From positions 1 through 22,057 of the IMG/VR virus record IMGVR_UViG_3300008113_006560: DNA of 22,057 nucleotides; one strand, written 5' to 3'. Position numbers and translations under genes: made by a program. Position 1 is the first letter of the stretch. Every line of letters begins with the position of its first letter. Source of the stretch: a virus. Below are positions 1 to 7,788 of this stretch, piece after piece. The notes beneath the pieces are model-generated. The model searched no databases. It was not told the origin of the DNA and saw nothing but the letters and a program-made list of their open reading frames with translations.

Positions 1-821
1 TTGATGATGAGTTTACCTTGTGTCTTACTTCTTAACACATCAAACTTGCGGTCATAATCTTGCTTACTGATTGTATGTAACTCTTGTATGTCAATGTTCA
101 AAAGATTAGCATCGATTCGTTCAGCGATTCTTTCTTCTGCCATCTCAAGTGTGATATACAAAACATTTCTACCTTGACTGATACAGGAGGCAGCCACATG
201 ACACATAAACAAAGATTTGCCAACTCCTGTACCCGCCAAAGCAATATTCAAAGTCTTAACTGGAAGACCGCCTTTTGTAATCTTGTTAAACAAGTCAAGG
301 TCAAAACGAACACGTTCTTCAACACGATGATAGAAATCAAATCGGTCTTCTGCATCGTTGATATAATCGTGACCAATGTGTGAATCAAAAGAAACACCAA
401 GAGCATCACTTAGGAGTTTTGGTATTTCACCTTTGGATGTCTTGTGATTCTTGTCATCAAGAATCGAAACAGATTCCATGATGGCATTATAGATGGCTTT
501 ATCTTGACAGAACTTTTCAGTCTGTTCGATAAGCCATTGTTCTTCGGTGGGTTCTTCTCTTTGTTTGTAAATTTCATCAAGAAGATTAATAGATGTTCTA
601 ACTTGTGTTTCAGTTAGAGATTTACTTTCTGTGAAGTTAATTACCAAAGCTTCATGTGTTGGTAAACTTTTATATTTGTTTACAAACTCATTAACTTCTT
701 TGAAGACTACCTTCTCGGTATCATCAGAAAAGTAGTCAGGGCTTATGAATGGTAATACCTTACGGCAATAACTATCATTGTAAATCAGGTTCTTCAGTAT
801 TGAATGTTCTAGTCGGTTCAT
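1..821 (-). CDS. 41: Replicative DNA helicase, T4 gp41 / DnaB-like (3' end outside window)
   Basis: This is the hexameric helicase that unwinds DNA at the phage fork and recruits primase. The first 273 residues are visible. The N-terminal domain resembles T4 gp41 along its length (for example SFDSHIGHDYINDAEDR near 144-160, against SFDSYVGHDWMDD in T4). A RecA-type ATPase core follows, with Walker A GTGVGKS at about 197-203 and then NVLYITLEMAEERIAERIDAN. The start at 821 is chosen because MNRLEHSILKNLIYND aligns with the T4 N-terminus. This start lies 47 bases inside the upstream gene, and its ribosome binding site is weak. The gene runs off the left edge, so the Walker B and C-terminal parts cannot be seen. 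It follows uvsX and a gp40-position gene, as in T4. Confidence 0.93.
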   Translation of the reverse strand, partial: MNRLEHSILKNLIYNDSYCRKVLPFISPDYFSDDTEKVVFKEVNEFVNKYKSLPTHEALVINFTESKSLTETQVRTSINLLDEIYKQREEPTEEQWLIEQTEKFCQDKAIYNAIMESVSILDDKNHKTSKGEIPKLLSDALGVSFDSHIGHDYINDAEDRFDFYHRVEERVRFDLDLFNKITKGGLPVKTLNIALAGTGVGKSLFMCHVAASCISQGRNVLYITLEMAEERIAERIDANLLNIDIQELHTISKQDYDRKFDVLRSKTQGKLII

Positions 822-1086
822 TATGTTGATTTATCAAAATCTCTGTTAGTATGTCACCCATGATTATAACAAATTCTTCGTTGTTTTGCAACTCATCTAT
901 GTCATGTTCACCTGAGTGTACGAGTGTATAACCGAATTGTAGTTTTGCGAATTCGCCGGCCTCTTGAACTCTTGCCTTACCATAATGGTAGACAACACCA
1001 GCAAATTCACCTTGGAGAATTTGAATTCCCGTAATATCGGAATTGGTGAAGTCTATAAAACGGTAATCTTTACCTTCAATCGGCAT
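775..1086 (-). CDS. Conserved protein in the T4 gene 40 position (between uvsX and 41)
   Basis: This 103-aa soluble acidic protein sits between uvsX and the helicase gene. T4 keeps gene 40, a head-vertex assembly chaperone, in that position. The match is by position and approximate size only, and I see no diagnostic motif. The sequence has an alternating beta-like pattern (GVVYHYGKARV, AKLQFGYTLVHSG) followed by DIDELQNNEEFVIIMGDILTEIL, which looks like a compact beta-sandwich with a C-terminal helix. I chose the ATG at 1086, preceded by AAGAAGAAG and overlapping the uvsX stop by 11 bases. An in-frame ATG at 1137 (METLWEKV) would add 17 residues and a longer overlap. The function is not known from sequence. 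Confidence 0.7.
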   Translation of the reverse strand: MPIEGKDYRFIDFTNSDITGIQILQGEFAGVVYHYGKARVQEAGEFAKLQFGYTLVHSGEHDIDELQNNEEFVIIMGDILTEILINQHNEPTRTFNTEEPDLQ

Positions 1087-2140
1087 TTTCTTCTTCTTGT
1101 AAAAGAACTGGGTTACTTTCTCCCATAATGTTTCCATATGCAATCTCATATTTTTGTTTAACAAATTCTTTAAATTTCACATCAGCCAAAATTGGTTCCA
1201 TAAATTCAGGTGTTGAAGTATCTGCAATTCGTTTCTTATCACCAATCTCACCCGTCTTCTGGTCTACCTTTGCATACCAACCATTGGTTGGTTTGACCAC
1301 ATGGCCGGATTCAAGTGCAAGGTCAAGTAGACCAGAATACTTACTAATGCCACCATCAAAAGATACAGAAATAGGTATTTTAGATTTTTCTTTAACATAA
1401 CGGGACTTTTCTACGTTGATAATAAAATGATAGCCAACAATTTCAGTACCATCTTTATCTTGTTGGCGACCAAGAATATAAATGTTGTCAGCTGAATAAT
1501 AAGAACCTGTACCACCACCAACAATTGCTTTAGGGAACATACCAATTTCCATGTATGTGTGATTGACCACAACCATTGGAATGTCTTTGATATTCAAGTG
1601 TGGTGTAACCATTCTAAACAATGATTTAACTTGTTTAGCACGACTCATATCTGCAACAGATTTACCTTCAAGTGCATCTTCTACTTCCTTCTTAGATGCT
1701 AGATTGCCAATAGAATCAAGAACGATAATCAACTTATCACCACGGTTCACATCTTGAAGCTGTTGCATTATATCGAACTTCAACTGTTCAATGTCAGTTA
1801 AAGGTGTGTGTAGAACTCTGTCCATGTCAATCTGAAATGTTTCAAAATATTTGACAGGTGTTCCAAACTCTGAATCATAGAACAATAACACCGCTTCAGG
1901 GTATTTGTCCATGTATGCTTTTGCCATCAATAAACTGAAGGCAGTCTTAAAGTGTTTCGATGGTCCGGCCCACATCGTAAGACCTGGAATAATACCACCA
2001 TCTAGTTTACCACTTAGTGCCACATTAATCATTGGCACATCTGTTGGTACCATATCCTTTTCAGTAAAGAATTTTGATTTAGATAGAATTGCACTATCTT
2101 TAATTGTTGAATTCTTTTTCAACTTGTCCAATAAACTCAT
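1076..2140 (-). CDS. uvsX: UvsX RecA-like recombinase
   Basis: This is a strand-exchange protein that coats single-stranded DNA for recombination-dependent replication and repair. It has 354 aa, somewhat shorter than T4 UvsX (about 390). Walker A is GPSKHFKT at 59-66, the atypical UvsX form of the P-loop. LLFYDSEFGTP (85-95) is the segment with the catalytic glutamate, and Walker B is LIIVLDSIG (137-145). VVNHTY (191-196) precedes a glycine-rich GGGTGSYYSAD stretch matching the DNA-binding L2 region. The C-terminus is acidic (EEENAD), as is usual for RecA-family regulatory tails. AAGGA lies 6 bases before the ATG. The gene is followed by the gp40-position gene and the helicase, as in T4. Confidence 0.96.
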   Translation of the reverse strand: MSLLDKLKKNSTIKDSAILSKSKFFTEKDMVPTDVPMINVALSGKLDGGIIPGLTMWAGPSKHFKTAFSLLMAKAYMDKYPEAVLLFYDSEFGTPVKYFETFQIDMDRVLHTPLTDIEQLKFDIMQQLQDVNRGDKLIIVLDSIGNLASKKEVEDALEGKSVADMSRAKQVKSLFRMVTPHLNIKDIPMVVVNHTYMEIGMFPKAIVGGGTGSYYSADNIYILGRQQDKDGTEIVGYHFIINVEKSRYVKEKSKIPISVSFDGGISKYSGLLDLALESGHVVKPTNGWYAKVDQKTGEIGDKKRIADTSTPEFMEPILADVKFKEFVKQKYEIAYGNIMGESNPVLLQEEENAD

Positions 2141-2151
2141 AATATTTCCTT

Positions 2152-2997
2152 TTAAAATGTTCCACCCTCAAGAGAATTCTTCCGAGGTTTAATCTCTACT
2201 ATGTCCGATTTCTTTATGACTTCTGTATCTTCCATGAACAATTCTACACTAAGTGCTGTCGATTTGGCAACCTCTTTCTTCTTCTTTACCTTAGGTTTGG
2301 ATGATTCTATGGATTCTAATTCTTCTTCTTTTAATCTTAGGTATGTTTGATTAGAAGCAATCAATAACAAAACGGCAAGTGGGTCAAATACCACAATGAT
2401 AATAAGAATAACCAGTCTTACAGCTTTATCTATAAAACCGGCATCATCTTTTGTATAGAATAATTCGGCAATGTATTGAATCGGACCTACTTCTGCCAAC
2501 AGAGTGTTTTCTTCTTTCAGTAGAGGTAACTTTTCATTCGACAACCTTTTCATCTCAGCTTGCACTTCTTGTATTTGAACATCAATCTTTCGTGATGCTG
2601 TTGCTGGGTCGCCGGCTCTTTGAAGTAAATAACTCAATCGTTCTTTTGCAATCTTCTCTTGTGTTTCTAATGTTTTTAACTGAACACTATTTGCACCAAT
2701 ATTTACATTTGTATCTAAATGTGCTTTAGATAAGTAACCAAAAATACCCATCGATGTGATTGCCATCAATAAAATTATGGCAATCAAAAGATAGTAACGC
2801 ATTGCTTGCATTGTAACAGACCAATTGTTATATAGCCAAGAAATTGTTACCAATTTAGATAACTCTAATACTGTACCCATCACAATAATTGGCCAGTATG
2901 AACCTGGAAATATCTGTGCAAGTCCGATAACCGAATAGTAAGCAGCAACTGCTGATAAAGCAATTGCGCTAATAAAAGGTAACAGGACTTGTATCAT
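2152..2997 (-). CDS. Membrane protein with four helices and a central coiled coil
   Basis: The protein is 281 aa and its function is unknown. Hydrophobic segments lie at about 3-27, 35-55, 68-89 and 192-215. Between the third and fourth lies a charged, heptad-like region (about 105-170, e.g. KTLETQEKIAKERLSYLLQ) that should form a coiled coil. After the last helix comes a lysine- and glutamate-rich tail of about 65 residues (EEELESIESSKPKVKKKKE). The even number of segments would place both ends on the same side of the membrane. It lies between the hydroxylase gene and uvsX, starting 1 base from the hydroxylase stop, so it is probably co-transcribed with replication genes. A role in altering the host envelope or excluding other phages is possible, but nothing in the sequence shows it. 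Confidence 0.85.
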   Translation of the reverse strand: MIQVLLPFISAIALSAVAAYYSVIGLAQIFPGSYWPIIVMGTVLELSKLVTISWLYNNWSVTMQAMRYYLLIAIILLMAITSMGIFGYLSKAHLDTNVNIGANSVQLKTLETQEKIAKERLSYLLQRAGDPATASRKIDVQIQEVQAEMKRLSNEKLPLLKEENTLLAEVGPIQYIAELFYTKDDAGFIDKAVRLVILIIIVVFDPLAVLLLIASNQTYLRLKEEELESIESSKPKVKKKKEVAKSTALSVELFMEDTEVIKKSDIVEIKPRKNSLEGGTF

Positions 2998-3545
2998 TAT
3001 GGGTTTGATTTTGAATGTGGCACATCAAAGACAAAGGTGATTCTTGTGCAATCACCAACATTCTCTGCACCGTGTAATAGTTTATTATTGAACCACAACA
3101 ATGTACCTGGTTCAACAATCACTTCTTCATTTCCAACCATATACTTATATCGACCTTGAATTGATAAATGATATCTATCTTTCGTAAGGTAATAAGTGCC
3201 TTCATCTATGTGTCGGCCAACTGTACCACCAACTTCTAATGATAGAAATCCACATCGTTTGAAATCTTTGAAATGTCTTTTGAGAAAACTAATTACCTCG
3301 GTGTGCCTGTAATATGCAGTAGTTGGAATACAAATCTCACTATCACCAACAAAATCTTTTATATCTGTTACGCCACCAACAACTAACTGCAATACACCAG
3401 CAGGCAAATCATCAAAGCCACGGTCAATCAAAGATTGAGCACCTTCTAAATCCTTTTGATTTTCCCAATCTTCAGGATATTGTTTCAGTTGATTAATTAT
3501 CTTTGAAACATTAATGCCTGTTTTAATGACACGAATATTATCCAA
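2997..3545 (-). CDS. Aspartyl/asparaginyl beta-hydroxylase-like 2OG-Fe(II) oxygenase
   Basis: This is a predicted iron- and 2-oxoglutarate-dependent hydroxylase of about 182 aa. The double-stranded beta-helix signature is present. HIDEG (about 112-116) supplies the H-x-D iron ligands, LLHGAENVGD holds the distal iron histidine (about 158), and the arginine of CTRITFVFDV (about 168) would bind 2-oxoglutarate. YHLSIQGRYKYMVG and EPGTLLWFNN are typical of the Asp/Asn hydroxylase family. The substrate is unknown. No ATG begins the frame. I chose the TTG at 3545 because GGAGAG (3551-3556) precedes it by 5 bases; another TTG at 3572 would add 9 residues. The chosen ribosome site lies inside the 27-bp repeat shared with the end of the polymerase gene, so it would have existed before the endonuclease gene was inserted. 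Confidence 0.82.
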   Translation of the reverse strand: MDNIRVIKTGINVSKIINQLKQYPEDWENQKDLEGAQSLIDRGFDDLPAGVLQLVVGGVTDIKDFVGDSEICIPTTAYYRHTEVISFLKRHFKDFKRCGFLSLEVGGTVGRHIDEGTYYLTKDRYHLSIQGRYKYMVGNEEVIVEPGTLLWFNNKLLHGAENVGDCTRITFVFDVPHSKSNP

Positions 3546-3564
3546 AGAAACTCTCCAATGAATT
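3538..3564. repeat. 27-bp perfect direct repeat, copy A (downstream of the endonuclease gene)
   Basis: This is identical to 4135-4161, offset by 597 bases (199 codons). On the minus strand it encodes the last eight codons and stop of the endonuclease. It also contains the GGAGAG ribosome site and TTG start of the hydroxylase gene. Identity ends at a mismatch on each side (3537/4134 and 3565/4162). Confidence 0.97.
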
Positions 3565-4131
3565 AATTTCAATACTTTTAAATCTATTCAGTTCCATATT
3601 TTCTTTATGTTTTTTAGTTGAAATAAAAACCATATCTTTTTTATTGGAGTAAGGTAATAACATTGTTTTTCCATGTGTTGGATATTCCATAGTTCTAAAT
3701 GGTATTTTTAATTTAGATGATTCTTCATAATTATGCATTATTTGTGCAATTAGATTTGGATAAAAATAACAAGAAGGACTGTTTTTAATACCAAACATCT
3801 CTTTAACATTTTCACCACATAATGTAGTTATTTTTAGTGGATTTCTTTTCTCTTTTGGTTTATAATTTATATCATCACTAAAGATTTTTTCAAATGTTGG
3901 TTCATCATAATCAAACCATTCACCATTTATGTGAAATTCTCTCAGTTGTTTATGATATTTTTTCTCTGTAAAGAAACTATGTTCCTCAGACCTACATTCA
4001 ATTTGATAAATTACATTTAGAATATTAGGATTTCCAGTTTGTAAATCAGAAAGTCGTTGTTCTACATTATTTGCTTTACCAATTTTTATTGCTTTAGATT
4101 TTTCATCTAATATGAAATAAACATAACTCAT
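3538..4131 (-). CDS. GIY-YIG homing-type endonuclease (T5orf172/MUG113 family)
   Basis: This predicted mobile DNA endonuclease has 197 aa. The N-terminal domain (about 1-85) carries the T5orf172 form of the GIY-YIG fold: YVYFI at 3-7, AIKIGKANNVEQRL at 14-27 with the conserved arginine at 26, QTGNP at 31-35, and NGEWF at 69-73. The rest (about 90-190) is unrecognised and may bind the target DNA. The gene starts three bases after the polymerase stop. Its last eight codons plus stop are identical to those of the polymerase (NSLESFFG) because they lie in a 27-bp direct repeat. It is visibly more AT-rich than its neighbours, which fits recent acquisition. It interrupts an otherwise tight polymerase-hydroxylase junction. 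Confidence 0.88.
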   Translation of the reverse strand: MSYVYFILDEKSKAIKIGKANNVEQRLSDLQTGNPNILNVIYQIECRSEEHSFFTEKKYHKQLREFHINGEWFDYDEPTFEKIFSDDINYKPKEKRNPLKITTLCGENVKEMFGIKNSPSCYFYPNLIAQIMHNYEESSKLKIPFRTMEYPTHGKTMLLPYSNKKDMVFISTKKHKENMELNRFKSIEINSLESFFG

Positions 4132-4134
4132 AAT

Positions 4135-4161
4135 TTATCCAAAGAAACTCTCCAATGAATT
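4135..4161. repeat. 27-bp perfect direct repeat, copy B (end of the polymerase gene)
   Basis: This is identical to 3538-3564. On the minus strand it encodes the last eight codons and stop of DNA polymerase. Together the two copies bracket the inserted GIY-YIG endonuclease gene, like the duplicated flanks expected after repair of a cut at this site. Confidence 0.97.
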
Positions 4162-6693
4162 CTTTTTCTCAGTCGACCAGCCCATACAATCAAGAATCAC
4201 TTTAATTGGTTCAACAAAAGATTTATCAAATTGTGTATCGTAATCAATATACATCTGCATATCAAACTCTTTTGGTAATCTTTGAGGAAAAGATAATACT
4301 GAATCTTTAAAAGGATTTGGTTGCTTAAGATAGGTAAATTTTAACTTCTCACCTTCTTGAATGAACGGATATTTTTTATCTAAACCTTTTTGTTTAAGAT
4401 AATGATTGTATATGATTGCACCCTTAACATGAATAGGTGTGCCTTTCTTATACATCATAACACTATCAGAATATGTTTTCAGTCCGTTCAAACCTCTTGG
4501 GAAAGAAATGTCCTCAACAGGTAAATTCTTAAACTCTGTTTTGAAGTCATCGATAAACTTATGTATATCTTCTTCGGTACCATTCAACATAATACCAATT
4601 GATTGGCGCATCTTCTCACGAACAGCTGCAGGTGTCGATGACTTAACCATCTCAAGACCCATCACTTTGATTTGAGGTTCGTTATATTGTACACCTTCAT
4701 TGTTGTAGATGTTTAGAATATATCGTTTCTTGGCAGTCCAAATACCTTTATCAGAAAGACCTTCACGTTTCATTTCCATCTTTTGTTTGTATGCGTGAAC
4801 ATATTCAGCAAGTTCTTTATAACTCGCATCAATAAACGGTTGGATTTTATCTTCACATACACGGTCCATGAAGGTAATAACTTGTTGTTTGTCAATTCCT
4901 GTAGAGGTAGAAGCTTTCTGTCCCGTACCATACACTTTGTCAACAAGTGGACCAAAGCGGAGATAAATCGAATCTGTGTCCGAGGCGATAACATAATCTA
5001 TTCCAGTAGTCTTTAAAAGTTTATTCATATACTCATTTAGCTTGTTTTCAATCCAACGAATTGATAACTGGCCAGCCAGAGTTACAGCCAATGCTTGTCG
5101 CAAATCATAGAAGCGGAAGTATTGTGAACCAAGAGCACCATAAGCTGAATTTAATGAAACTTTCTTTGCTAGTTGTAGATTATTATATCGAGCAATCTTC
5201 TTTTCTATTTCATATAATTTAGTTTTGTCTTTTTCGTTTTCGTAGTCTTGCTTTGCTTTCAGCATTAACTTCTTAAACTTCTTTCTATCTTCATACATTT
5301 CTTCCAACATCGTAGGTAAGAAACCTTGTTTGTCAGTACGGAAGAATTGACCATTTGGTGTGAGTGTAACATCACTTAATTTTGAAGTATCAACATCTTT
5401 GTTCAGCATCTTTTCAACAGAAACACCATTCATAATCACATCACGCATCTCATCTGTATAATCAGATGGCTCAATTAATGTTTCTGGTGAAATGTTATAT
5501 TGCATCATCAAATGAGGATACAAACTGTTCAAGTCAAACGATGCAACCCAATTGTGTAGGCCAACTTGTGGGTCTTTAACATATGCACCTTCAAATGCGG
5601 ATGTTTTATCTTTAACAACTCTTGGTGGCACAACAATCTTTTTATCTAAAAGATATGAGTATGTCATAGAATCCCACATACGAGTTTGTGCAAACACATC
5701 ATCATAGTTTGATTTTGTATCATATGCAAGAGTAATCGCCAACTCAATCAGTTTTAACTTATCATCAAGTTTCATAATCAAGTCAACGTCTTTGATGTTA
5801 TACTCAATAAACTTTTGATAGTTCAGTCTATACAAAGCATGAAGATTATCATACTCATCATATGCAATCTTACCTTCACCAAGTTCTACTTGTGCAATAT
5901 TGTCAAGACGATACGATTCTTGTGATTTACCACCTGGCGCATACCATTTGTATAACTCAATGTAATCTAGTGCAGATACACCAAGAAAATCATAAGCAAC
6001 CATCTCACGACCATTAACATTGGCCTTGCGTTCACTAATAATATTCCAAGGTGATAACTTCTTCGCCTCATCTTCATCAAGAATTTTACGCAAACGATTA
6101 ACAAGGTAAGGCATATCAAAGAACTTGATATTCCAGCCAGTAATAATATCAGGACAATTTTCTTGCCAATAGTTTATGAAATTCTTGCATAGTGAATATT
6201 CATCTTTGCATTTGACATATCTTTCGGTGCCTTGTACGTTGTAGTCACCACAACCAAATACAACACAAGTGCCATCAAAATATTTCACACAGATAGCGGT
6301 GATAGGCTCAAGAGCAAGATATGGGTCAGGAAAACCATTCTCTGAACCAACTTCAATATCAACTGCACCAATAGATATGTTTTCGATATCCCATTCTACC
6401 ATGCCACGATGTTGTTCGGTGATGAAAGCATATTCAAATCTATTCATGCCATAGATTTTGAAATTCTCAACGCCTTCATATAGTTTGATGAACTCTCTCG
6501 CATCACGAATGCCATCAAACTTCATTGGCTCGAGTGTTTCACCCTTCAATGTTTTCCATGGTGATTCTTTTTTGGATGGCAAAAACAAAGTAGGCGAGTA
6601 AGGAATTTTCACCTTGACTCGCCTGCCATTCTCTACGCCACGATAAAGTATGTTGTTGCCTACGCTGGCAACCGATGTGTAAAATTTATTCAT
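4135..6693 (-). CDS. 43: DNA polymerase, family B, T4 gp43 type
   Basis: This is the replicative phage polymerase with 3'-5' proofreading, 852 aa (T4 gp43 is 898). The exonuclease motifs are intact: Exo I VDIEVGS (D112, E114), Exo II GWNIKFFDMP (N188, D193) and Exo III YNIKDVDL (Y298, D302). The polymerase motifs are intact: A FDLNSLYP (386-393), B KKVSLNSAYG (510-519) and C SDTDS (571-575). The C-terminal peptide SLESFFG occupies the position where gp43 proteins dock on the sliding clamp. No intron or intein interrupts the gene, but an endonuclease gene has been inserted directly after it. Unlike in T4, gp43 is separated from regA by about 3.6 kb of accessory genes. The ATG at 6693 has no strong ribosome site. 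Confidence 0.98.
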   Translation of the reverse strand: MNKFYTSVASVGNNILYRGVENGRRVKVKIPYSPTLFLPSKKESPWKTLKGETLEPMKFDGIRDAREFIKLYEGVENFKIYGMNRFEYAFITEQHRGMVEWDIENISIGAVDIEVGSENGFPDPYLALEPITAICVKYFDGTCVVFGCGDYNVQGTERYVKCKDEYSLCKNFINYWQENCPDIITGWNIKFFDMPYLVNRLRKILDEDEAKKLSPWNIISERKANVNGREMVAYDFLGVSALDYIELYKWYAPGGKSQESYRLDNIAQVELGEGKIAYDEYDNLHALYRLNYQKFIEYNIKDVDLIMKLDDKLKLIELAITLAYDTKSNYDDVFAQTRMWDSMTYSYLLDKKIVVPPRVVKDKTSAFEGAYVKDPQVGLHNWVASFDLNSLYPHLMMQYNISPETLIEPSDYTDEMRDVIMNGVSVEKMLNKDVDTSKLSDVTLTPNGQFFRTDKQGFLPTMLEEMYEDRKKFKKLMLKAKQDYENEKDKTKLYEIEKKIARYNNLQLAKKVSLNSAYGALGSQYFRFYDLRQALAVTLAGQLSIRWIENKLNEYMNKLLKTTGIDYVIASDTDSIYLRFGPLVDKVYGTGQKASTSTGIDKQQVITFMDRVCEDKIQPFIDASYKELAEYVHAYKQKMEMKREGLSDKGIWTAKKRYILNIYNNEGVQYNEPQIKVMGLEMVKSSTPAAVREKMRQSIGIMLNGTEEDIHKFIDDFKTEFKNLPVEDISFPRGLNGLKTYSDSVMMYKKGTPIHVKGAIIYNHYLKQKGLDKKYPFIQEGEKLKFTYLKQPNPFKDSVLSFPQRLPKEFDMQMYIDYDTQFDKSFVEPIKVILDCMGWSTEKKNSLESFFG

Positions 6694-6705
6694 TCACACA
6701 TTATA

Positions 6706-7017
6706 TCACAGTTTAAAGTTATTAGAGGCAATTTGAATGCCAGAACCAAAAATCTTGCTGTACTGATTTTCTACTTCAAGAATGGGTTCATTAATCATTA
6801 GAATATCTTGCCGTTTAATTTTAAATCCAGTTTTGAATTCTACGGCAAACTCAACGAAAGGAACAAAAGTGATTCCGCCTTGAGGATTTTGTGGTGTAGG
6901 TGGTACTGAAATAACCTGAACACAATCTTTTACTTCAACGTAATCATTCTCTGGTAAGTCTTTGACTTCACCGAGAATCGTATGGTTCGTTTTGAATGTT
7001 ATTAATTTTACTGTCAT
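6706..7017 (-). CDS. Conserved phage protein, predicted small beta-barrel
   Basis: This 103-aa protein has no recognised catalytic motif. The order of strands (VKLITFKTNHTILGEV, YVEVKDCVQVISVPP, GGITFVPFVEFAV, GFKIKRQDILMI) suggests a small five-stranded barrel of the Sm/LSm kind, followed by a conserved-looking tail EVENQYSKIFGSGIQIA. The fold is inferred from pattern alone. The start at 7017 is preceded by AGAGAT. Its first 50 bases overlap the end of the upstream gene in another frame. The stop is 12 bases before the polymerase start, so it is likely co-transcribed with gene 43. Confidence 0.75.
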   Translation of the reverse strand: MTVKLITFKTNHTILGEVKDLPENDYVEVKDCVQVISVPPTPQNPQGGITFVPFVEFAVEFKTGFKIKRQDILMINEPILEVENQYSKIFGSGIQIASNNFKL

Positions 7018-7144
7018 AATGTTTAATCTCTAAAACCGATTCAATCGGAAGTTTATTTGAAAAATCGACCGCTTCAGCTAAAGTTTCAAACTCTTTAGAA
7101 TCTACGGCCGAACCACCTGTTCGATAGTAGGCTACTTTATACAT
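6968..7144 (-). CDS. Small unknown protein
   Basis: This 58-aa protein begins MYKVAYYRTGGSAVD, with a beta-strand, then a helix (LAEAVDFSNKLP), then a strand (VLEIKHYD), a compact alpha/beta arrangement. It has no recognised family. The start at 7144 is preferred over the longer open frame because GGAG lies about 10 bases upstream and the extra N-terminal residues only shadow the upstream gene. It overlaps the upstream gene by 8 bases and the next gene by 50, so translation is probably coupled. Confidence 0.65.
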   Translation of the reverse strand: MYKVAYYRTGGSAVDSKEFETLAEAVDFSNKLPIESVLEIKHYDSKINNIQNEPYDSR

Positions 7145-7361
7145 TGACCCTTGTCTCCGCTGGCAAAACGCCAATGGTGACCCAGCGCTTTGGGAAAAGC
7201 ATTTCACGACCACGGAAGTCGTTCATGTTTTGTGATGGGTCTTGAACCCAACCAAGAACCTCCACCTTATTATCAATCTCCCGCAGATAGAGGTCATACC
7301 TATCTGCTCTAGGAAGTTTATACTCAACTGCCAACTTTTTAGCGAGTTCACGAATATTCAT
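7137..7361 (-). CDS. Small unknown protein with its own promoter
   Basis: The predicted protein is about 74 aa (MNIRELAKKLAVEYKLP...). The N-terminal part looks like an amphipathic helix, followed by RYDLYLREIDNKVEVLGWV and a basic, arginine-rich stretch. I recognise no family. The start is uncertain. The ATG at 7361 follows AAAGAG closely, while an in-frame ATG at 7373 would add MKEN but would leave only about 10 bases of leader after the promoter at 7390-7418. The longer open frame up to 7490 lies inside the upstream gene and is unlikely to be used. The gene heads the short group leading to DNA polymerase. Confidence 0.62.
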   Translation of the reverse strand: MNIRELAKKLAVEYKLPRADRYDLYLREIDNKVEVLGWVQDPSQNMNDFRGREMLFPKRWVTIGVLPAETRVNV

Positions 7362-7389
7362 ATTCTCTTTCATAGTTAAATTAAATGGT

Positions 7390-7418
7390 ATTATATCAGA
7401 GTTTGTTATCGATGGCAA
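7390..7418 (-). promoter_or_regulatory. Sigma70-type promoter upstream of the 7361 gene
   Basis: TTGCCA (7413-7418) and TATAAT (7390-7395) are separated by 17 bases. The promoter is placed within the last codons of the MazG-like gene, and predicted transcription starts near 7383. It could drive the small genes and gene 43 as a unit. Confidence 0.6.
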
Positions 7419-7788
7419 CATTTTTACAGGTAAACTTGCTGAAGTCTGGTTTCTTCCAACCTTCAGGCTTGAGAATTTTGCCGTCATCACGTTTGATAAC
7501 TTTGCCTGTTACAGTATCAATCTTGGCAAGATTACTTCTTGCACCTTCATCCCATGCACCTTCAACATCATATCCTTTTGATAGCATATAACCAACAATC
7601 ACCCAAATCATATCAAAGCAAGCATCTAATGTTTCAACATCATCTTCATTAATTCTTGCTTCACAAAATTCTTGATATTCTTCATCAATTAGTTTACGAT
7701 ATAATAAAGATTGTGTTTCATTCTCCTTGTTTAATGATTGACCTGAGGCCAACATAAACATCTGAACATCAGTAAAAACTTTGGTCAT
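7396..7788 (-). CDS. MazG-like / PRA-PH-type nucleotide pyrophosphohydrolase
   Basis: This all-alpha NTP pyrophosphohydrolase-like protein has 130 aa. The metal-binding pattern of the superfamily is visible: E36-E37-x-x-E40 in LIDEEYQEF, then E52 with D55 and D59 in VETLDACFDMIWV. Its C-terminal part, NLAKIDTVTGKVIKRDDGK followed by KPEGWKKPD, is the sort seen in phage members related to phosphoribosyl-ATP pyrophosphohydrolase. Such enzymes hydrolyse nucleoside triphosphates or alarmone-like nucleotides; the actual substrate is not shown by the sequence. It overlaps the stop of the cytidylyltransferase gene by 4 bases and lies in the nucleotide-metabolism block near dCMP deaminase. Confidence 0.82.
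   Translation of the reverse strand: MTKVFTDVQMFMLASGQSLNKENETQSLLYRKLIDEEYQEFCEARINEDDVETLDACFDMIWVIVGYMLSKGYDVEGAWDEGARSNLAKIDTVTGKVIKRDDGKILKPEGWKKPDFSKFTCKNVAIDNKL

Noticed and set aside
1128-2192. Plus-strand open frames opposite uvsX and other genes
   Set aside because: They lie fully within strongly supported minus-strand genes, lack ribosome sites and show no recognisable protein features.
4770-4994. 74-codon minus-strand frame inside gene 43
   Set aside because: It is in another frame across the polymerase motif C region, which is clearly coding in the gp43 frame.
6700-6731. Promoter directly before DNA polymerase (TATAAT at 6700-6705)
   Set aside because: The only TTG-like -35 (TTGCCT at 6726-6731) is 20 bases away, and transcription would start at about the first base of the ATG. 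The box may be chance in AT-rich sequence.
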